A stretch of 64,000 bases of DNA, from the NCBI GenBank assembly GCA_036172665.1, contig CM069871.1:62184713-62248712 (forward strand), written 5' to 3'. Made by a program: the position numbers and the translations under genes. Every line of letters starts with the position of its first letter. Positions within the stretch are counted from its first letter, which is position 1. Positions 42,190-54,400 of the stretch are shown piece by piece. Under the pieces are notes generated by a model that ran no database searches, was not told the DNA's origin, and worked only from the letters and a program-made list of their open reading frames with translations. Source of the DNA: Prosopocoilus inquinatus (taxonomy: Eukaryota > Arthropoda > Insecta > Coleoptera > Lucanidae).

Positions 42190-43560
42190 TCTGCTCCTTC
42201 TCCGGCAGGTTGCTTATATATCCTGTGTTACGGTGTGTTTTCTGTGATCATGTTTCTCTCCGACGCTCAGCTGTCGCCTGTTCTTCCATTTTGCAGCGGC
42301 TACGAGTTCGCCATATGCGGTCTTGGTGGGAGGCAGCGCAGGTGGACACGCGTCGGGAGGACGAGTTCAATTATCGCTAACGACTTGGGTGTGGCCTTTT
42401 CGAAACCTTTTGTTACGAATTTTCTGTGCTTCGGCTCGCATTTTTGTGGATTTCTTTTCGTCCGTCGTTATTTTCACTCAAGAGTTACGCGGGGATCGCA
42501 TACTGCAAATTTGGGGGCGATTTTTGGTATCTCATCTACACCTACGGTTAACGTAGGGTAAGTTTTTTTGGCGACCTCGTACTCATTCTTTTTCCGTCTT
42601 GTTTCCCGTTATTATAGTGCTAATCCCAGGGAAGGGGACCGCTACATACTTAATTTGGCAGTGACAAAACTTTTTTAATATCGACCGTTCGTTCGTCGTT
42701 CGATTTGCTTCAGCGAGATGAGCCCGACAGCCGCCGATCTTCTGTCTCGTCGAAAAGGTGCCGTTATCGCCCGAACGTCTTAGGCAGGACCGTCAGTGAG
42801 TTGTCGACGCCGCAGCGGAGGCATTTTAAGGTCGTTTTATTTTGCTTTTTTTTGTTTTGCCTTCTTTTCTCATCACTACTCTTGCGGGGTGACGTCATCG
42901 TTTTACGCCGCCGCTGAGTGGAAAATTGCCCCCACCTCCCGGAGCCTTGATTGGCGCAACTGCCCATACTTTGTTACGTCGTCGGCCCTTCTGGCCATTG
43001 TATTCTGTTTTTTTTTTGTTTGGGGGCATGATTTAACTTTTGCTATCACGTTGGAGAGGCTTCTTCAGAGTATTAAACCTTGCTGGAACTTTTCCTTTTT
43101 GGACGTTGTTTTAAATTTAAATTTTGCTATTACGATTGAGAGGCTCCTTCACAGCGCTAAACTTTGTCGTAACTTGTTCTTGTGTTGGACATGATTTTAA
43201 TGTTTTTTTAGTGAATTTTGGAAAAGAGTTTAAAGTGAATTACTTCTTTTAGGCTTTGGTGGAAGCTGACGCGTGAATACTCCCGAAAGGCGCTTTTTCT
43301 GTTCAAGAGTTGAACTCTGTATATGAAGACATGGTCTTTTGCATGCGTGGGAGATTTTAAGTATCATTGGACGGTGATGTTTTAACTTTTCCCTCTCCTT
43401 TTACGCGATCAACCTTCTTCTCCCTTGTGGTTTTGGGCCAGTTGGTATAAGACTGCGACGTCCCGTCAGATTGGAAGAAAACACCGTTAGAACCCTGTCC
43501 ATTGCCTTTCATTGTACGCTCTACACGTTCGTACCTGACAATTACATTGAGGGTAAGATG
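42190..43560 (+). repeat. GT-rich family Rep-D, long plus-strand copy
   Basis: Shared words with 48.3-49.3 and 63.0-63.7 kb, in the same order: a GGTAAG-T/GGTGAG-T step near 42557, GCGACCTCGTACTCATT (63067: ACGACCTCGTAGCCATT), TTTTTCCGT runs, GATTGGCGCAACTG (63221: GATTGGCGTAACAG), and GACGCGTGAATACTCCCG with GCGCTTTTTCTG (63640: GACGCGTGAATCCTCCGT, GCGCTTTTTCGG). GAGGCTTCTTCAGAG and GAGGCTCCTTCACAG also repeat internally 87 bases apart. No transposase is found and the class is unknown; it could be the non-coding part of a retroelement. Confidence 0.55.
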
Positions 43561-43977
43561 AATTTTCTCTTATTTCTCTTTGTTTAGTTTTATCGCATTG
43601 ATAAGTCTAGCTTCAAGTGGTGGGCCCCTTTCCTTCCTGCCGCCACCTATCCAAGTCAACGGGAACCCGATTTCAGCGAAACTTATGCGCTCTGTCGATT
43701 AGTTGCAAGCCGCCATTTTCACCGGAGATTGATGCCGCTCTCGTCTCGAGGAATTTTTCGCCGATTCTACGAGGACAGTGAATATAGAGAGATACTTCGC
43801 CTCCTTCTCTTCGTCGATGCTGTCCAGGAATTTTTATTTTTGTTTTATTTCCGTCCCTTGCCAGACTCTATCCGAACCTGCTCTATTCGAATCACTTGAA
43901 CGAACGTGAATGAACGTGCGAACAATTTTTGGGACAGTAGGCGTCCCGTATTTGTTTATCAAGTTAATGTTGTAATT
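43561..43977. other. Non-coding stretch
   Basis: GT-rich to mixed sequence, probably continuing Rep-D; no feature of its own. Confidence 0.35.
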
Positions 43978-44110
43978 TACAAAATTTTGTTGCAAATCAT
44001 TTTTGACTGCAGTAAATTCCTCAAGCAGCCTCTGTACAGCTGTTTGAGCTTGATCAGCAGAAGCGTAGATCGAGAGTTCCACTGTAAACCAAAACGATTC
44101 GACCAAAGTT
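43978..44110 (+). repeat. Dispersed repeat Rep-B, copy 2
   Basis: Matches 3217-3362 through AAAATTTTGTTGCAAATC, GCAGCCTCTGTACAGCTGTT, ATCAGCAGAAGCGTAG and CACTGTAAACC. Its right end enters the palindrome at 44090. Confidence 0.7.
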
Positions 44111-44141
44111 AATCGCGATTAAACTTGGTCGAATCGTTTTG
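44090..44141. repeat. 52-bp loopless near-perfect palindrome
   Basis: CAAAACGATTCGACCAAAGT followed by TAATCG meets its reverse complement at once, with two mismatched positions per arm and no spacer. The left half belongs to Rep-B. The right half looks like an inverted fold-over of that end. Confidence 0.85.
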
Positions 44142-44303
44142 TAGACGCGAGCGTTGTATCCTATCTACGCAGCAAACCCAATTTATGTTACTATTTTACT
44201 TCACAAGAAAAAAAAATGGATTGCGACTGCGTCAGTATCAGATATTATTTTTCGTGTTGCAATCTTATTTACGGTTTGGCTCATTTTCCCCATCCATTAG
44301 CCA

Positions 44304-44556
44304 TTAGGTCGCTCTCTTTTTGTGATCTTTTGTAAATAGAAACCGTAAACCCGTTCGAGGAGATTTTCTTTCTTTATTCTTACACACGTTTCGACCCCCC
44401 TTACGTAACGAATTAGTTAGAGTGGGACTATGAGTATCCCCTTCTGACGATGAATTTCCAAAGTCGACGGTGCAACGACTCCTTTTTTGTATCCAACTGG
44501 TTCCTATGCAGAGAATACTCTCCCCACAACCGTTTCCACTGAGTCTAAACATTTTA
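44304..44556 (-). repeat. Rep-E arm, minus strand
   Basis: The reverse complement starts GTTTAGACTCAGTGGAAACG, continues GGAACCAGTTGGATACAAA and GTGCACCGTCGACTTTGG, and ends in GGTTTACGGTTTCTATTTAC. It matches 45962-46240 on the plus strand. Possible translated words shared by the two copies (GTSW-QK, RCTV, NVCKNK / IYKKN) hint at an old coding region, but no family is recognised. Confidence 0.6.
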
Positions 44557-45349
44557 CCTTTTCAAATTATACCTAAAAGATTTTTAAATTATTTTAAAAT
44601 ATAGATGTAAAATATTTAGCTATTCTTAACTACCGGTACTTATTGTATATAGAAACAGACACAAAACGGTAAATGTATGCAAAAGAGATGAAGCGGTCTT
44701 AGCTCCTTGCTGGGGTGTGGCGCTGTTCCGATTGTCACGTGATGCTATTCCGTTTGCATTTCAGCCTTGCCACTTATTCTCTTTGAATTTGTATGATCTC
44801 AGTTTGATTCAATAACCGGTACGATATTATCCATCTTTTCATATTAATTCATTCAATATTTTATACGCTTTCTATAATAATAATGTCAATAGAGCGAAAG
44901 CTTAGCAGGTTTTCATTAAAAAGGGAATTTTAAAACGAAAGCTCCGATGACTTGAATAAAACTAAATAACAATAACAGAAATTGAACACTACTTACTTAT
45001 TTAATAAGAGAACCAAAGCGCAAGTTATACGATCACGAAAACGATGTAATAGTTCTGTTATTAAATTATTTATTCCGTAATATAGATGTGTTGAAAACTG
45101 TTCCAGAAAAAGTTAAACGGATAATATTTCAAATACACACGTAGTGTTCGTCTTTTACGTCTTCTGTGCTAGACGATTAAAATAATGCACACACATTTTA
45201 AAAATATTACCTCCGTGATTATGAAACAACTTTATGTTGTTTAAAACTATATAAAATACCAATTTCCTTTAATAATTAATAATTTCATAACAACTTCTCA
45301 GAGATAACTTTAAATACTCCATACTTATTATTATTATTATTTTGTGTAA
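44557..45349. other. Non-coding stretch between Rep-E arms
   Basis: AT-rich, without gene; a TTA microsatellite lies near 45326-45341. Confidence 0.5.
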
Positions 45350-45850
45350 TATTAATTTTTTACTTCCTCATTTTTTCGCTGACCTGCAGCAGCTGCATTC
45401 ACTCCTAGAAAAACAAAAAATTAAAGCAACGTCTTGTGAAACGAGCACATAAATTAACATTGTTAAAGAAAATCTCGGCCGGCTTTGTGCGGGATCGCTC
45501 TTTTGTTGCGGAAGACGTAAATCATTAATAAGGACGGCGAGCGTCCTCCTCGGCTTGTTTGTGTTGTGCATGCACCACGCAAGCCGCTGATATGATAAGA
45601 ATGTATTGTAAAGATGCCGACCCCTTATTACCCCGGAAGGAATTAATGTGATGTATTGTGCGTAAATCAATTTTTCCGTCTCGCAAGGAAGCAATTTCCA
45701 ACATCGGAACACGTTATTAATGGCAAATATTAATTTGGGAATATTAAATTTTGAGTACGCTTCGCCTCGCAAATATTTATGGCCCAACAACGTCAACGAA
45801 ATGTAATTAGCATGGTCGAAAATGAAAGTCAACCGGAACACAAGAAAAAT
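45350..45850. promoter_or_regulatory. Candidate cis-regulatory island between two inverted repeat arms (unproven)
   Basis: Unique-looking mixed sequence with CTGCAGCAGCTGCATTC (E-box CAGCTG), several ATTAAT/TAAATTA cores, TTGCGGAAGACG and GCATGCACCACGCAAGCCGC. The 157-codon minus-strand frame across it contains no domain and has implausible amino-acid order, so I treat it as chance. Confidence 0.3.
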
Positions 45851-45961
45851 TATCTAGGAAAAAAAATTGTGATTGAGTACCAAGAGAGAGTACACAAATT
45901 TGGCATCAAGTTTAGCTTTTGCGGTTCGTTTTAATTTATACGTTAATATGCACAACGAAAA

Positions 45962-46240
45962 AAGTCTGGACTCAGTGGAGACGGTTGCGGGGAGAATATG
46001 CCCTGCACAGGAACCAGTTGGAAACAAAAGAAAAGGGCGCCAACTGGTAATGGTCGATGCACCGTCGTACTTTGGGAATCCCGGCGAGGAGCGAATCCCA
46101 GGGATACTTACAGCCCAATTCCAATTGAACTCATGACAGAAGAAGGGTCTAAGGGTATATATAAAAAAAATCGTCGATTAGGTTCACGGTCTTTACAGGG
46201 CGACAGAATGGCTAGCGAGGCGGAAGCCTAAAATTGCAAC
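45962..46240 (+). repeat. Rep-E arm, plus strand
   Basis: Starts AGTCTGGACTCAGTGGAGAC and carries GGAACCAGTTGGAAACAAAA, GATGCACCGTCGTACTTTGG and GGTTCACGGTCTTTACAGGG, the counterparts of the minus-strand arm at 44304-44556. The two arms face outward and are 1.4 kb apart. A related word CTCAGTGGAGACAGTGTGGG occurs in reverse complement near 49345-49364. Confidence 0.6.
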
Positions 46241-46485
46241 GCTGCAATAAACTCTGATACCGTCACAATTGCACAATTGCATTTTTTTGAATTATGGAAA
46301 ATAGTAATATGAAACTAATTCGCCATGTGCGAAAGGCCCAACGCACAGTGGAGCAAAACGCACTTTATCGTGCCAAAAATTTATAACTTAAAAAAAAAAT
46401 TGCTTCATGAAATTGAAATTTGGCACAAATGACAAGAGATTTACGAAAAATAGAATTAAGGAGCAAACATACTATAAAGTTGATG
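46241..46485. other. Non-coding stretch
   Basis: Nothing recognised. Confidence 0.5.
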
Positions 46486-46487
46486 TA

Positions 46488-46929
46488 CAGGGCGTTGAAA
46501 AAAACATTTTATATTTGTTTCATTAGATTTGATTAGATCAAGAATAAAAGTTCTTAGATATCACTTTCACGTAATTTAAATAAAAAATTAAAAAGGAGCA
46601 AAGAAATATAATTCCGATAATATCAATTATAATGATCAAGGAAAACCGATAATAATTCATTTTAAAATAAATCAGATTCTTTTCCTCTGAAATAATTTTT
46701 TACCTGTAACATAATTTTAGTTTTGGAGAAATATCACCGTCATTCATAAATCATCAATAAAAGATTCTATTAATTAAATATGAATTATGATTTCATCGAT
46801 TAGCAATTTTATATATTAAAATTAGTTATACTTTTAGAACAAAACAATATAGGGAATTTTAATCCGAACTTTTGCTCTTTATGGGGGGAAGTAGGGTACG
46901 TCACTTTTTGCCTTTTTTCCAGCGCCCTG
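46488..46929. mobile_element. 442-bp TA-flanked MITE
   Basis: CAGGGCGTTGAAAAAA at the left and TTTTTTCCAGCGCCCTG at the right are imperfect reverse complements, and TA lies outside each end (46486-46487, 46930-46931). The interior is AT-rich with no frame. This fits a Tc1/mariner-type MITE. Confidence 0.75.
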
Positions 46930-46931
46930 TA

Positions 46932-48299
46932 TATATGATATTCTAAAAACATTTTTCCTTTTTTCTTTTCATTTATTGAAGTTTATAGTTCAAAATGTTC
47001 ATTAAAAAAGTAAAATAAATTGCAAAATACGCCATTTGATTTAAGAAGTTATAATGCGAGGATGAATTAAATCATAAATTTATTACCTCTATAATTTATT
47101 TGTTTGCGAATTTGTTAAAAATGGAAACTAAAACATCACTAAAAAGGATGCTGGTGTCATTACGCGCGTTGGTAAAGAGAGAAGGTCAGTAAAACTTATT
47201 TAAAAAGTTTTAACTAAAAAGACAAATTTGAAAAATTTGAGAATGATTAAATAAGTGTTTTTCTTCATGTTCAAGTGAAAAGTTTTCAACAACTTATTCT
47301 TGTAATTGGGAAATTTGTTTTTCCACTTTCAGCAAATACAGTAGATTAACAGCCATTTTTATTTTTTAGTTCATGTATTTTGAGAATAATATTTATTAAT
47401 AAATATTATTTAACAACTTTTCAATGAAAAGATAGTTCACAAGTACTAAACAAACTGCAAAACTGTTTTTGATATTTGCCAAAAATGTTTGTACAACATG
47501 GCCAGGCCATCTCAATTTGAAGTGTAATTAAAATTTCCTAAATTTGAACGACTTAAATACATGATAACAAGAAAAGGTGAAAGAAGGTGCAGCTAAATTT
47601 TAAGAAAAACAGTTCGTAGACATTTATTCCTTATGTAAATATAAAATTTAAGGTGCCGGCAAATGCCGATAATAACCAAAAGTCTACATATTTATTGATT
47701 TGCATGCAAAAAAGAACCATCAATGTAAAGGCTCGTACTTAAAAAGAGAATGAAATAAATTTCGACTTACCATTCCTATAATCTAATATAAGTGAATAAG
47801 TGAAGTATTTTTAAAAAGAACTATTAAATTTGTCAAAGTTATTCACGCAGATGATATTTTAAAGGTAACAAAAACAGGTTTAAAAATGTCATTTAATACC
47901 TTGGCATGTTACATTTTTTGAAAGGGCTAAAAATCATGGAAAACAAATTCGTTTTGGCTTAAATTTTATTTTTTTAAATAAATTGGAATATTAAGTATGC
48001 GACTGCAAATGTTATGTTAACAAATTATACAATTGATGAAAAGTACTTTTGGGACGATTTATCTCTTACTCCAACTGTGCAACGCTCGCGTTTACAAAAT
48101 CTTGCGGTCGTACAAAATTAAATAAGAAAAATCTTGCCACAAAAAGCGACACACAACTAGCAACAAATATATCAGAAAAGTTTTCAAAAATTTGATCCAA
48201 AACTATTAAAATTTAAATCTAATAAGGTGCAATTAATTTGGTTACCAAAACTGTCAACACGATGTTAAAATAATTTCTCGCTGTTGTCGTTGTCGAAGG
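46932..48299. other. Non-coding stretch
   Basis: Very AT-rich; no gene, terminal repeat or RNA gene recognised. Confidence 0.5.
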
Positions 48300-49340
48300 C
48301 TCCTCTCTTTTGTCTGCCAGCAACGAGAGTGTAGTTGTGTTCGCGTCTGTACGTAGTGAGTTTAGGAGTGTTTTGAAAGCGAAGTTACTGTTAGGAACTA
48401 CCACCCTACCGTTCTGTACGGATGTACTCGCTCCGTTAGTTGTTCCCTTGAGTGTTTGTGGAACCGTTTTCTACGAGTTTGGTGGACGTGAAAAACCCTT
48501 TTCTGGCTTGCTTTACCCGAGCAAGGTAAGCACCATTTTATTTTTCCATCTTGTTACCTGCTTGTTTTCCACGTGCGTTTATTGCTTGCGTTCGTTAATT
48601 CCTCACTTACCTCCTTTATGGCAAGTAGTCTGGGGTAGATTTTCACCGGCAATTCGACGCCGGGTGTAAGTCTCCCTCCAACTTCGTGAGCGACGGCTGA
48701 ACTCCGAGAGCCGTCACTTCATCTACGTGCCTTCGCTGAGAGGAAAAAAGCATTGCCGCCTCCGTTTTCGGACAGTCGCAGACCCTATACTGACATTTCG
48801 TTCCAAAGGAAATCTTAAGTAAGAATATTCCAATTTCATCATCGTCAACCCCCTGAGCGTCCATATTGTCAATGAGGGCGTTTGACCTGAGCCGCGGGAG
48901 GTTCGGCAACGAATTCAGCAGGAATGGGCACTTCAGGGGAGTTTTGTGGTGTTCGTCATATTTTAACTGTTTGTCCTATTTTTATTATTGTTTTTCATTT
49001 TTCATTATATCTTTACATTGTTCATGTTAATTGTCTTGATGGTTGGCTCTTACAGAGCGCGTAGCTTTGGAGAGTTTCTCCGTTTTGCCTCTGATCGTTC
49101 GCATATTTTAGCCATTTCGGCCTGTGCGTTTACTACCTTAACGTTTTTCTTACATTATTTTGATGCCTGTGACTGTAACCAAACACGAGAATACTCACGT
49201 GGTGAGATTTCAAAGAACGTTATTGGGATCTTCTTTTCGGAGAGAAACAGAGATATATTTTCCCGGCTGTGTATTACCGACACTTTTGGAATTGCGTAAC
49301 CACTGTGGGTGGCGTCCTTAATCGTAACACCTTTTGAATT
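48300..49340 (+). repeat. GT-rich family Rep-D, plus-strand copy
   Basis: Composition and order resemble 42.2-43.5 kb: GTGAGTTTAGGAGTGTTTTG, a GCAAGGTAAGCACC step followed by TTTTCCATCTTGTTACC, and then GT-rich sequence. Frames on both strands have no domain; the match is loose and based on short words. Confidence 0.4.
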
Positions 49341-50180
49341 CCCCCACACTGTCTCCACTGAGTGGGCATCGTTGCGGAGCTCTTGCTCTCCAAATCGTGG
49401 TCTCCGAGGGAACGACCGACCGACTGCTTCAGAGATACGGTAGGTTACGGTTGGCGCAGGCCCATTCTTTTTTCTTTTGTGAATCAAAACGTGCTAAGCG
49501 CTCCTTTTGTAAGATTCGTGACAGAATAAGAACCTTAACTCACCTGAAGGTTATATTAAACACGAGCAGGCTGTAAAAAGCGCGGAAATTCGCAGCTCAT
49601 CAGCGGGAATGACCAAGTAGGTCCGGCTAGGACCGCAACTTCTATTCCACCTTCCCGAGGGGAATATTTCAAAAGGTCACCAAACACTCACACAACACAA
49701 AACGTGTGGTCATCCCGCTATCTAATTCTAGAATAATTCGTTGTGGACTCGATTCGGGGTAACGGGTTGAAAAAGGCAAAAGTTAAAAAAGAAAAGGACT
49801 GAAGAGAATAAACCAATCCGAGAGAACGAGTCATCAACTTTATCCAATCAGAATTGAATATCAGGGGTTGCGATCCCTCCCACGAAGCAGTCGCAATATT
49901 TTACAATCCGTCACAAGCGAGAAGCAAGAACGAAATTGTCGTACTGGCGCCACCCGGAAATATTTCATAAACCATAAACTTCCGAACTTGCGATTCTAAA
50001 TAAATTCGAGAAACGCGTTTCTAATTTCAAAAGCATTCTTCGAAGATCAGAATAACAAGGCGATATACCTTTTTCCAACACGCTAAAAATAGCACGATGA
50101 TAACAAACGGAGCTAAAATCAGAGCCTCTTGTTATACACTGTGTCCCAAGGCAAGAAAAGAATTTAGACTTGTAACAAAG
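49341..50180 (+). repeat. Dispersed repeat Rep-C, copy 2
   Basis: The partner of 25370-26040. Shared blocks are AACACGAGCAGGCTGTAAAA, GGGGTAACGGGTTGAAAAAG, CATCAACTTTATCCAATCAG and GTCCCAAGGCAAGAAAAGAA. Between the first two it carries about 115 extra bases (49618-49735). Confidence 0.8.
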
Positions 50181-52857
50181 GCTACCAAAAAATTAAGAAC
50201 GTAACAGTATTCATTGTGAATAGGAATTCAGTTGACTATCTTCCTAATCTGGTGATAGCATTGAGCTATTAAGTAGAGTCTAATATGAAATTCAGCCAAT
50301 AATTTCAGTTCTTTTTCCGGCAATGTTCTATGAGTCATCTTTTTCGTTTTTTTGTAATATATTTGGGTCGGATGACATAATCTACATTATACAAATGCAA
50401 AATGCAATTCAATTAACTTTATACATTTATTTAACTAGAATTAATTAGAATTTAACTGTAGAATGTTATTTAACTGTTGGTATGTAGGAATATGTTTTGA
50501 AAATAATTCTAAACGAAGCACAATAAGATATTCCGTCCTTTACTTTTTCTTCAATTACATAAATGGATTAATCACACGTCGCTGACGTTATCGGATCAGA
50601 GACTCGAGAGAAAACAAAGAGATTTTCACGGGGAAACTCGACGGAAATGGGACGTAAAAATACAACATTTCGTTCAAATATTACAGAAGAACGATAAAAC
50701 GCGGGATTATTTTAACACCGCGCAATGTGTGTCCGACGATTATGGACCTCAATTGAACGAATGCCGTAAATTGCTGTTGTAGCGCATTTACAGAATAAAC
50801 ACGCAATTTGGTACCAGACGGCGCTGTTATGCGACAGGAAAATCACCGTTGTTTCCTGAAGGATATCGCGTTTTACATTTTTGATGCTGACGCACAAAAA
50901 TTATGTTTTTTTACAGCGTGAACGCAAACATAAATTCCGGGGGGAAAAATGCTTCGCAATATAGATTGAGAAGGTTCAATAGAGAGGGGGCTTTAAAATA
51001 TTGAAGCCTTGCAATATACATTCCAAACACACCACCCTTATCAATCAGAATGTCCAAACATTTGAAGTCGGGTGCTACCCAACCTGCCGACCGGTTTTAA
51101 CGTATTGCTCTTTAATATTCATTGGACACGGCATTATATACAATAACATGGTAGACGTAACTGACTTTTAAGACTTATACAATAAATTTAATAACATGGA
51201 AAAATAATTAAAATTTTGATACATATACACTATACACATATATTATGTAACTAATACATAAAAAAATAATTGATTCGATGAGGAATTGACAATTATTCCT
51301 AGTTTTGGAATAGATAAAGTATATCGCATAAAGATGACAATTTGAATTCTGCTTAAGATAGCAGATTCATTATACAGCATGTAATCAAATAAGTTTCACA
51401 TATTAAAACTAAGTTCTTCATCACTTAAGAAAGTGATTTATGCAAATATGAATTTTATTGGTGAAAAATTAAAGAAATTAAAACCCCCCCAGAGCCCGGA
51501 GACTTTTTGTTTGAAAATCTCTGACCGGCCATCTATCAGTGTCTAAAAGCGCATCATAAAACGTCGTAAAACAATAAAGCGTCATCGAATTGAAGAGCAC
51601 TGGGTTAAAATCTTCGCTTATGTAAGAAATTCCGTTTTCTAAAATTATTTTACTAATTCATACGTATTCATCTTGTACTTTATTTGCTGGTCGTCAATAA
51701 ACTGCATTGTTATTTCTTTATTGCGCAAAATGTTTAAAAATGCCTTTTCTTTCTGCATTTCGGAAAATCGTTGTTAAATACAGTCATCGCTTTTTTATTT
51801 TGTGGAACCAAAACAATAAAGTGTCATCGAACTCCTAAACGAAGGAAAAGTATTCATTAGTGGAAATCAAAGCGACTAATAATTTTTTTAAATCATTTTA
51901 ATACGCGAAATTAGCACTGTAAATCATGTGTACTATTGATTTACAAAGACCAGGATGTAAAGATCTAATTATTGTCAATTATCTAATGAAACAAATTTAA
52001 TTCTGATCAACGCAAGCAGATTTAAATTGATCTCCTTTAATCATAATGCACGCACGGGCCACGACCGAGAGGTTGTGAATTTGAACTTTCGACTTTAATG
52101 GGTCGGTGATTCTATTTTATTGTGTTCCCATAAAGCTTTTAAAATGCGATCAAGCAAGTGACCTTGAATTTTGCTGTAATTTTGTTTTATAACGTTGTTT
52201 TTGTGTACGGCCGACCAGAAGTTCTCAAACAAAAGAGTCAATACTCCTCCACTAGGTAATTTTTTTTATTTTTGTGCTAGACCTTTGGTAGTTACACCAT
52301 TAATTTTCTTACATGATGAGGAACTTGCGGTATTAATATGTGAAACTAACTTGATTACAGCCTGTATATAGGATGTTCCGTTTGAAATATTTTCATTCAT
52401 TTTTACTTCTAGATTAGGAAACTTCAAGAACAGGTAATCCATGCAGCGCAAACCTTTTTCCAAATACTGTATTTTCTGAAACTGTCGCATTTGAGAATTT
52501 TCTGAAACGTCCGCAAATGTCGGCAAATTCTATTTGCCGGTTGATCCCAGAGACGTGCTCGTTTACGTAGCAATTTTCGTGTCTTTACCCCTGAAACGCA
52601 CTTAAATTCCACTTGTTTATTCATCGATTCCTCCGATACGTTTATTTACACTGGCATTTTTTATTCAGCCTACTACCGAAAGAGGAAATGTCGAAAATCT
52701 TTCGCGAGAAACTTTACACAAGAAAAAATGTTTGCCAAGAGGAGAGCATCACTTATGTATTTGCAAAAAATATTCATATTTCATTTAAAAAATGGAAATG
52801 TGTTTTATTGTAAAAAATACTTTACAACAACAACAAAATATATTTTTTATATATTGT
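50181..52857. other. Non-coding stretch
   Basis: No supported gene over 2.7 kb. AAAACAATAAAGCGTCATCG at about 51569 recurs with one change at about 51808 (AAAACAATAAAGTGTCATCG), a local direct repeat. The frames at 52266-52624 on the minus strand have no domains. Confidence 0.5.
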
Positions 52858-54400
52858 TACTGAACAGATAAAACAGCCACATCCTACGATCGCTTTTTGA
52901 CCTGACATTGCGGTAGGATAGACAAATTGAAGCGGATTTGCTCCTTTTTTTACTGCAATCAAAAACGATTTGCAACAAAATTTTTATATTGTTACTGTTT
53001 GAAGAACCGCTTTCCAAAAGTCACCCTGTATATTAGGTTTTATATCGCGCATATTTCCAACGTCGCAATAATTGACCGGAGACATGAGCGTGGTGTACGT
53101 TATACAGGCTGTTCTTTAACTGTTTGCAAATAAAAGAACCTCAGTATAAGTACATGAAATGCTACCTTCTGTGCACATTTTCCGGTGGTTACCATACTAT
53201 AGCCAAACAATTTCGGAGGTTCCACTTGTTTGGAACTGTTGATACATGCGAGAGAGAAATACTAACTAGGTCGCAACGCCTTCCTACAGTCGACACCGAC
53301 ACCGCGCTGAGTTCCGCATTTAAACCCATTTCGTAGCGTTTCGTAATAATAATCAATAATCACTGATATCGTTTAGTAATTATTTTATTTAAAATTTTAA
53401 TTCACTGAGGAAATTAATGTTATATTTATTTAAATACTTGGAGTGAGGTTACATTTTTTTAATAAATTCAGGCGGGTTTAAACTGGTGATTGACCCGAAG
53501 ATTTCGTAATCGAATTAATTGGATCTGTAATTCTTTTTTAACACTTCGTGAAGGTGAATATGAACTCACGTAAACCGAAAGTTTTCAAAATTAGTTTCCT
53601 TTCGCATGCAGAAATTTGCCAAATGGCTGTGAGAGTTCGGGCAGGTCTTTTTATCTGTTTGCAAAAGCCATTACGAATACGCATCATACGAATCAAACAT
53701 ATGTTCGTTCACGACAGGCTTCATGCATAAGGTTAAACACTGACCGACTGACCTATTTTCGTGTCATCGTTCAAACAGGCAACCGCTCTCGCTTAGCCAG
53801 ACTAGACTCCTTACTTATACCAGCAGTTCTCAAACGGTTTGGCGAAAATCTTCCAATACATTTTTCTCGAAAATTATTAACTTTCTGTTAAGGACAAGTT
53901 AAGTTAAGCAGTTCAATCGTTGCCATTTATGGTGATGCATTACAGATTTAAATATTTGCACACAGTAAAAGAACAGCTTGTATTGTAGCGTCTGTTTATA
54001 ACAAAAAGAATCCCACGCCACGTCTCGATTTAGTTTTGTGGTGCAATTCGCTGTACATTTCAGACTAGCCCGGCTGTAAATCGTCCTACGATTTTGTTGT
54101 TTCAGCATTTTTAATTGCCATAAGTAAACTTTTACCAGCCCGGAATCTTTATTTTTAGCATTTATTGCATCTTTTTTACACGCTGCGTTTCTGAGTTTTG
54201 CGTGAGAACCAGATTGAATGTTTATTTTCGACGGCAAGACCGGCCCTAAAATCCGGCGACATCTCAGTTTTTGTGTTATATGATTCTGCGAGTTAGTTTT
54301 TTTTTACGCGTATTATTTCAACGGAAACATTAAATTGCGTTCACATTTGACATTTCATATCATTGGTTCTCTTTACGTCGGCTTATACCCAGTTGGATTT
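52858..54400 (+). repeat. Dispersed repeat Rep-A, long copy 2
   Basis: It matches 16985-17945 in three ordered blocks: 52862-52985, 52990-53100 and 54185-54395. The middle, 53100-54180, has no counterpart in copy 1 and is an insertion or a deleted part. Within block 1 lies the reverse complement of the Rep-B start (GCAATCAAAAACGATTTGCA). Confidence 0.72.

Noticed and set aside
41989..42561. 190-codon plus-strand open frame
   Set aside because: It runs into the GT-rich repeat family Rep-D, has an overlapping frame, no domain, and hydrophobic low-information content driven by T-rich sequence.
45368..45841. 157-codon minus-strand open frame
   Set aside because: No recognisable domain, overlaps a region with regulatory texture, and shows no plausible splice or start context; length is within chance for locally GC-richer DNA.
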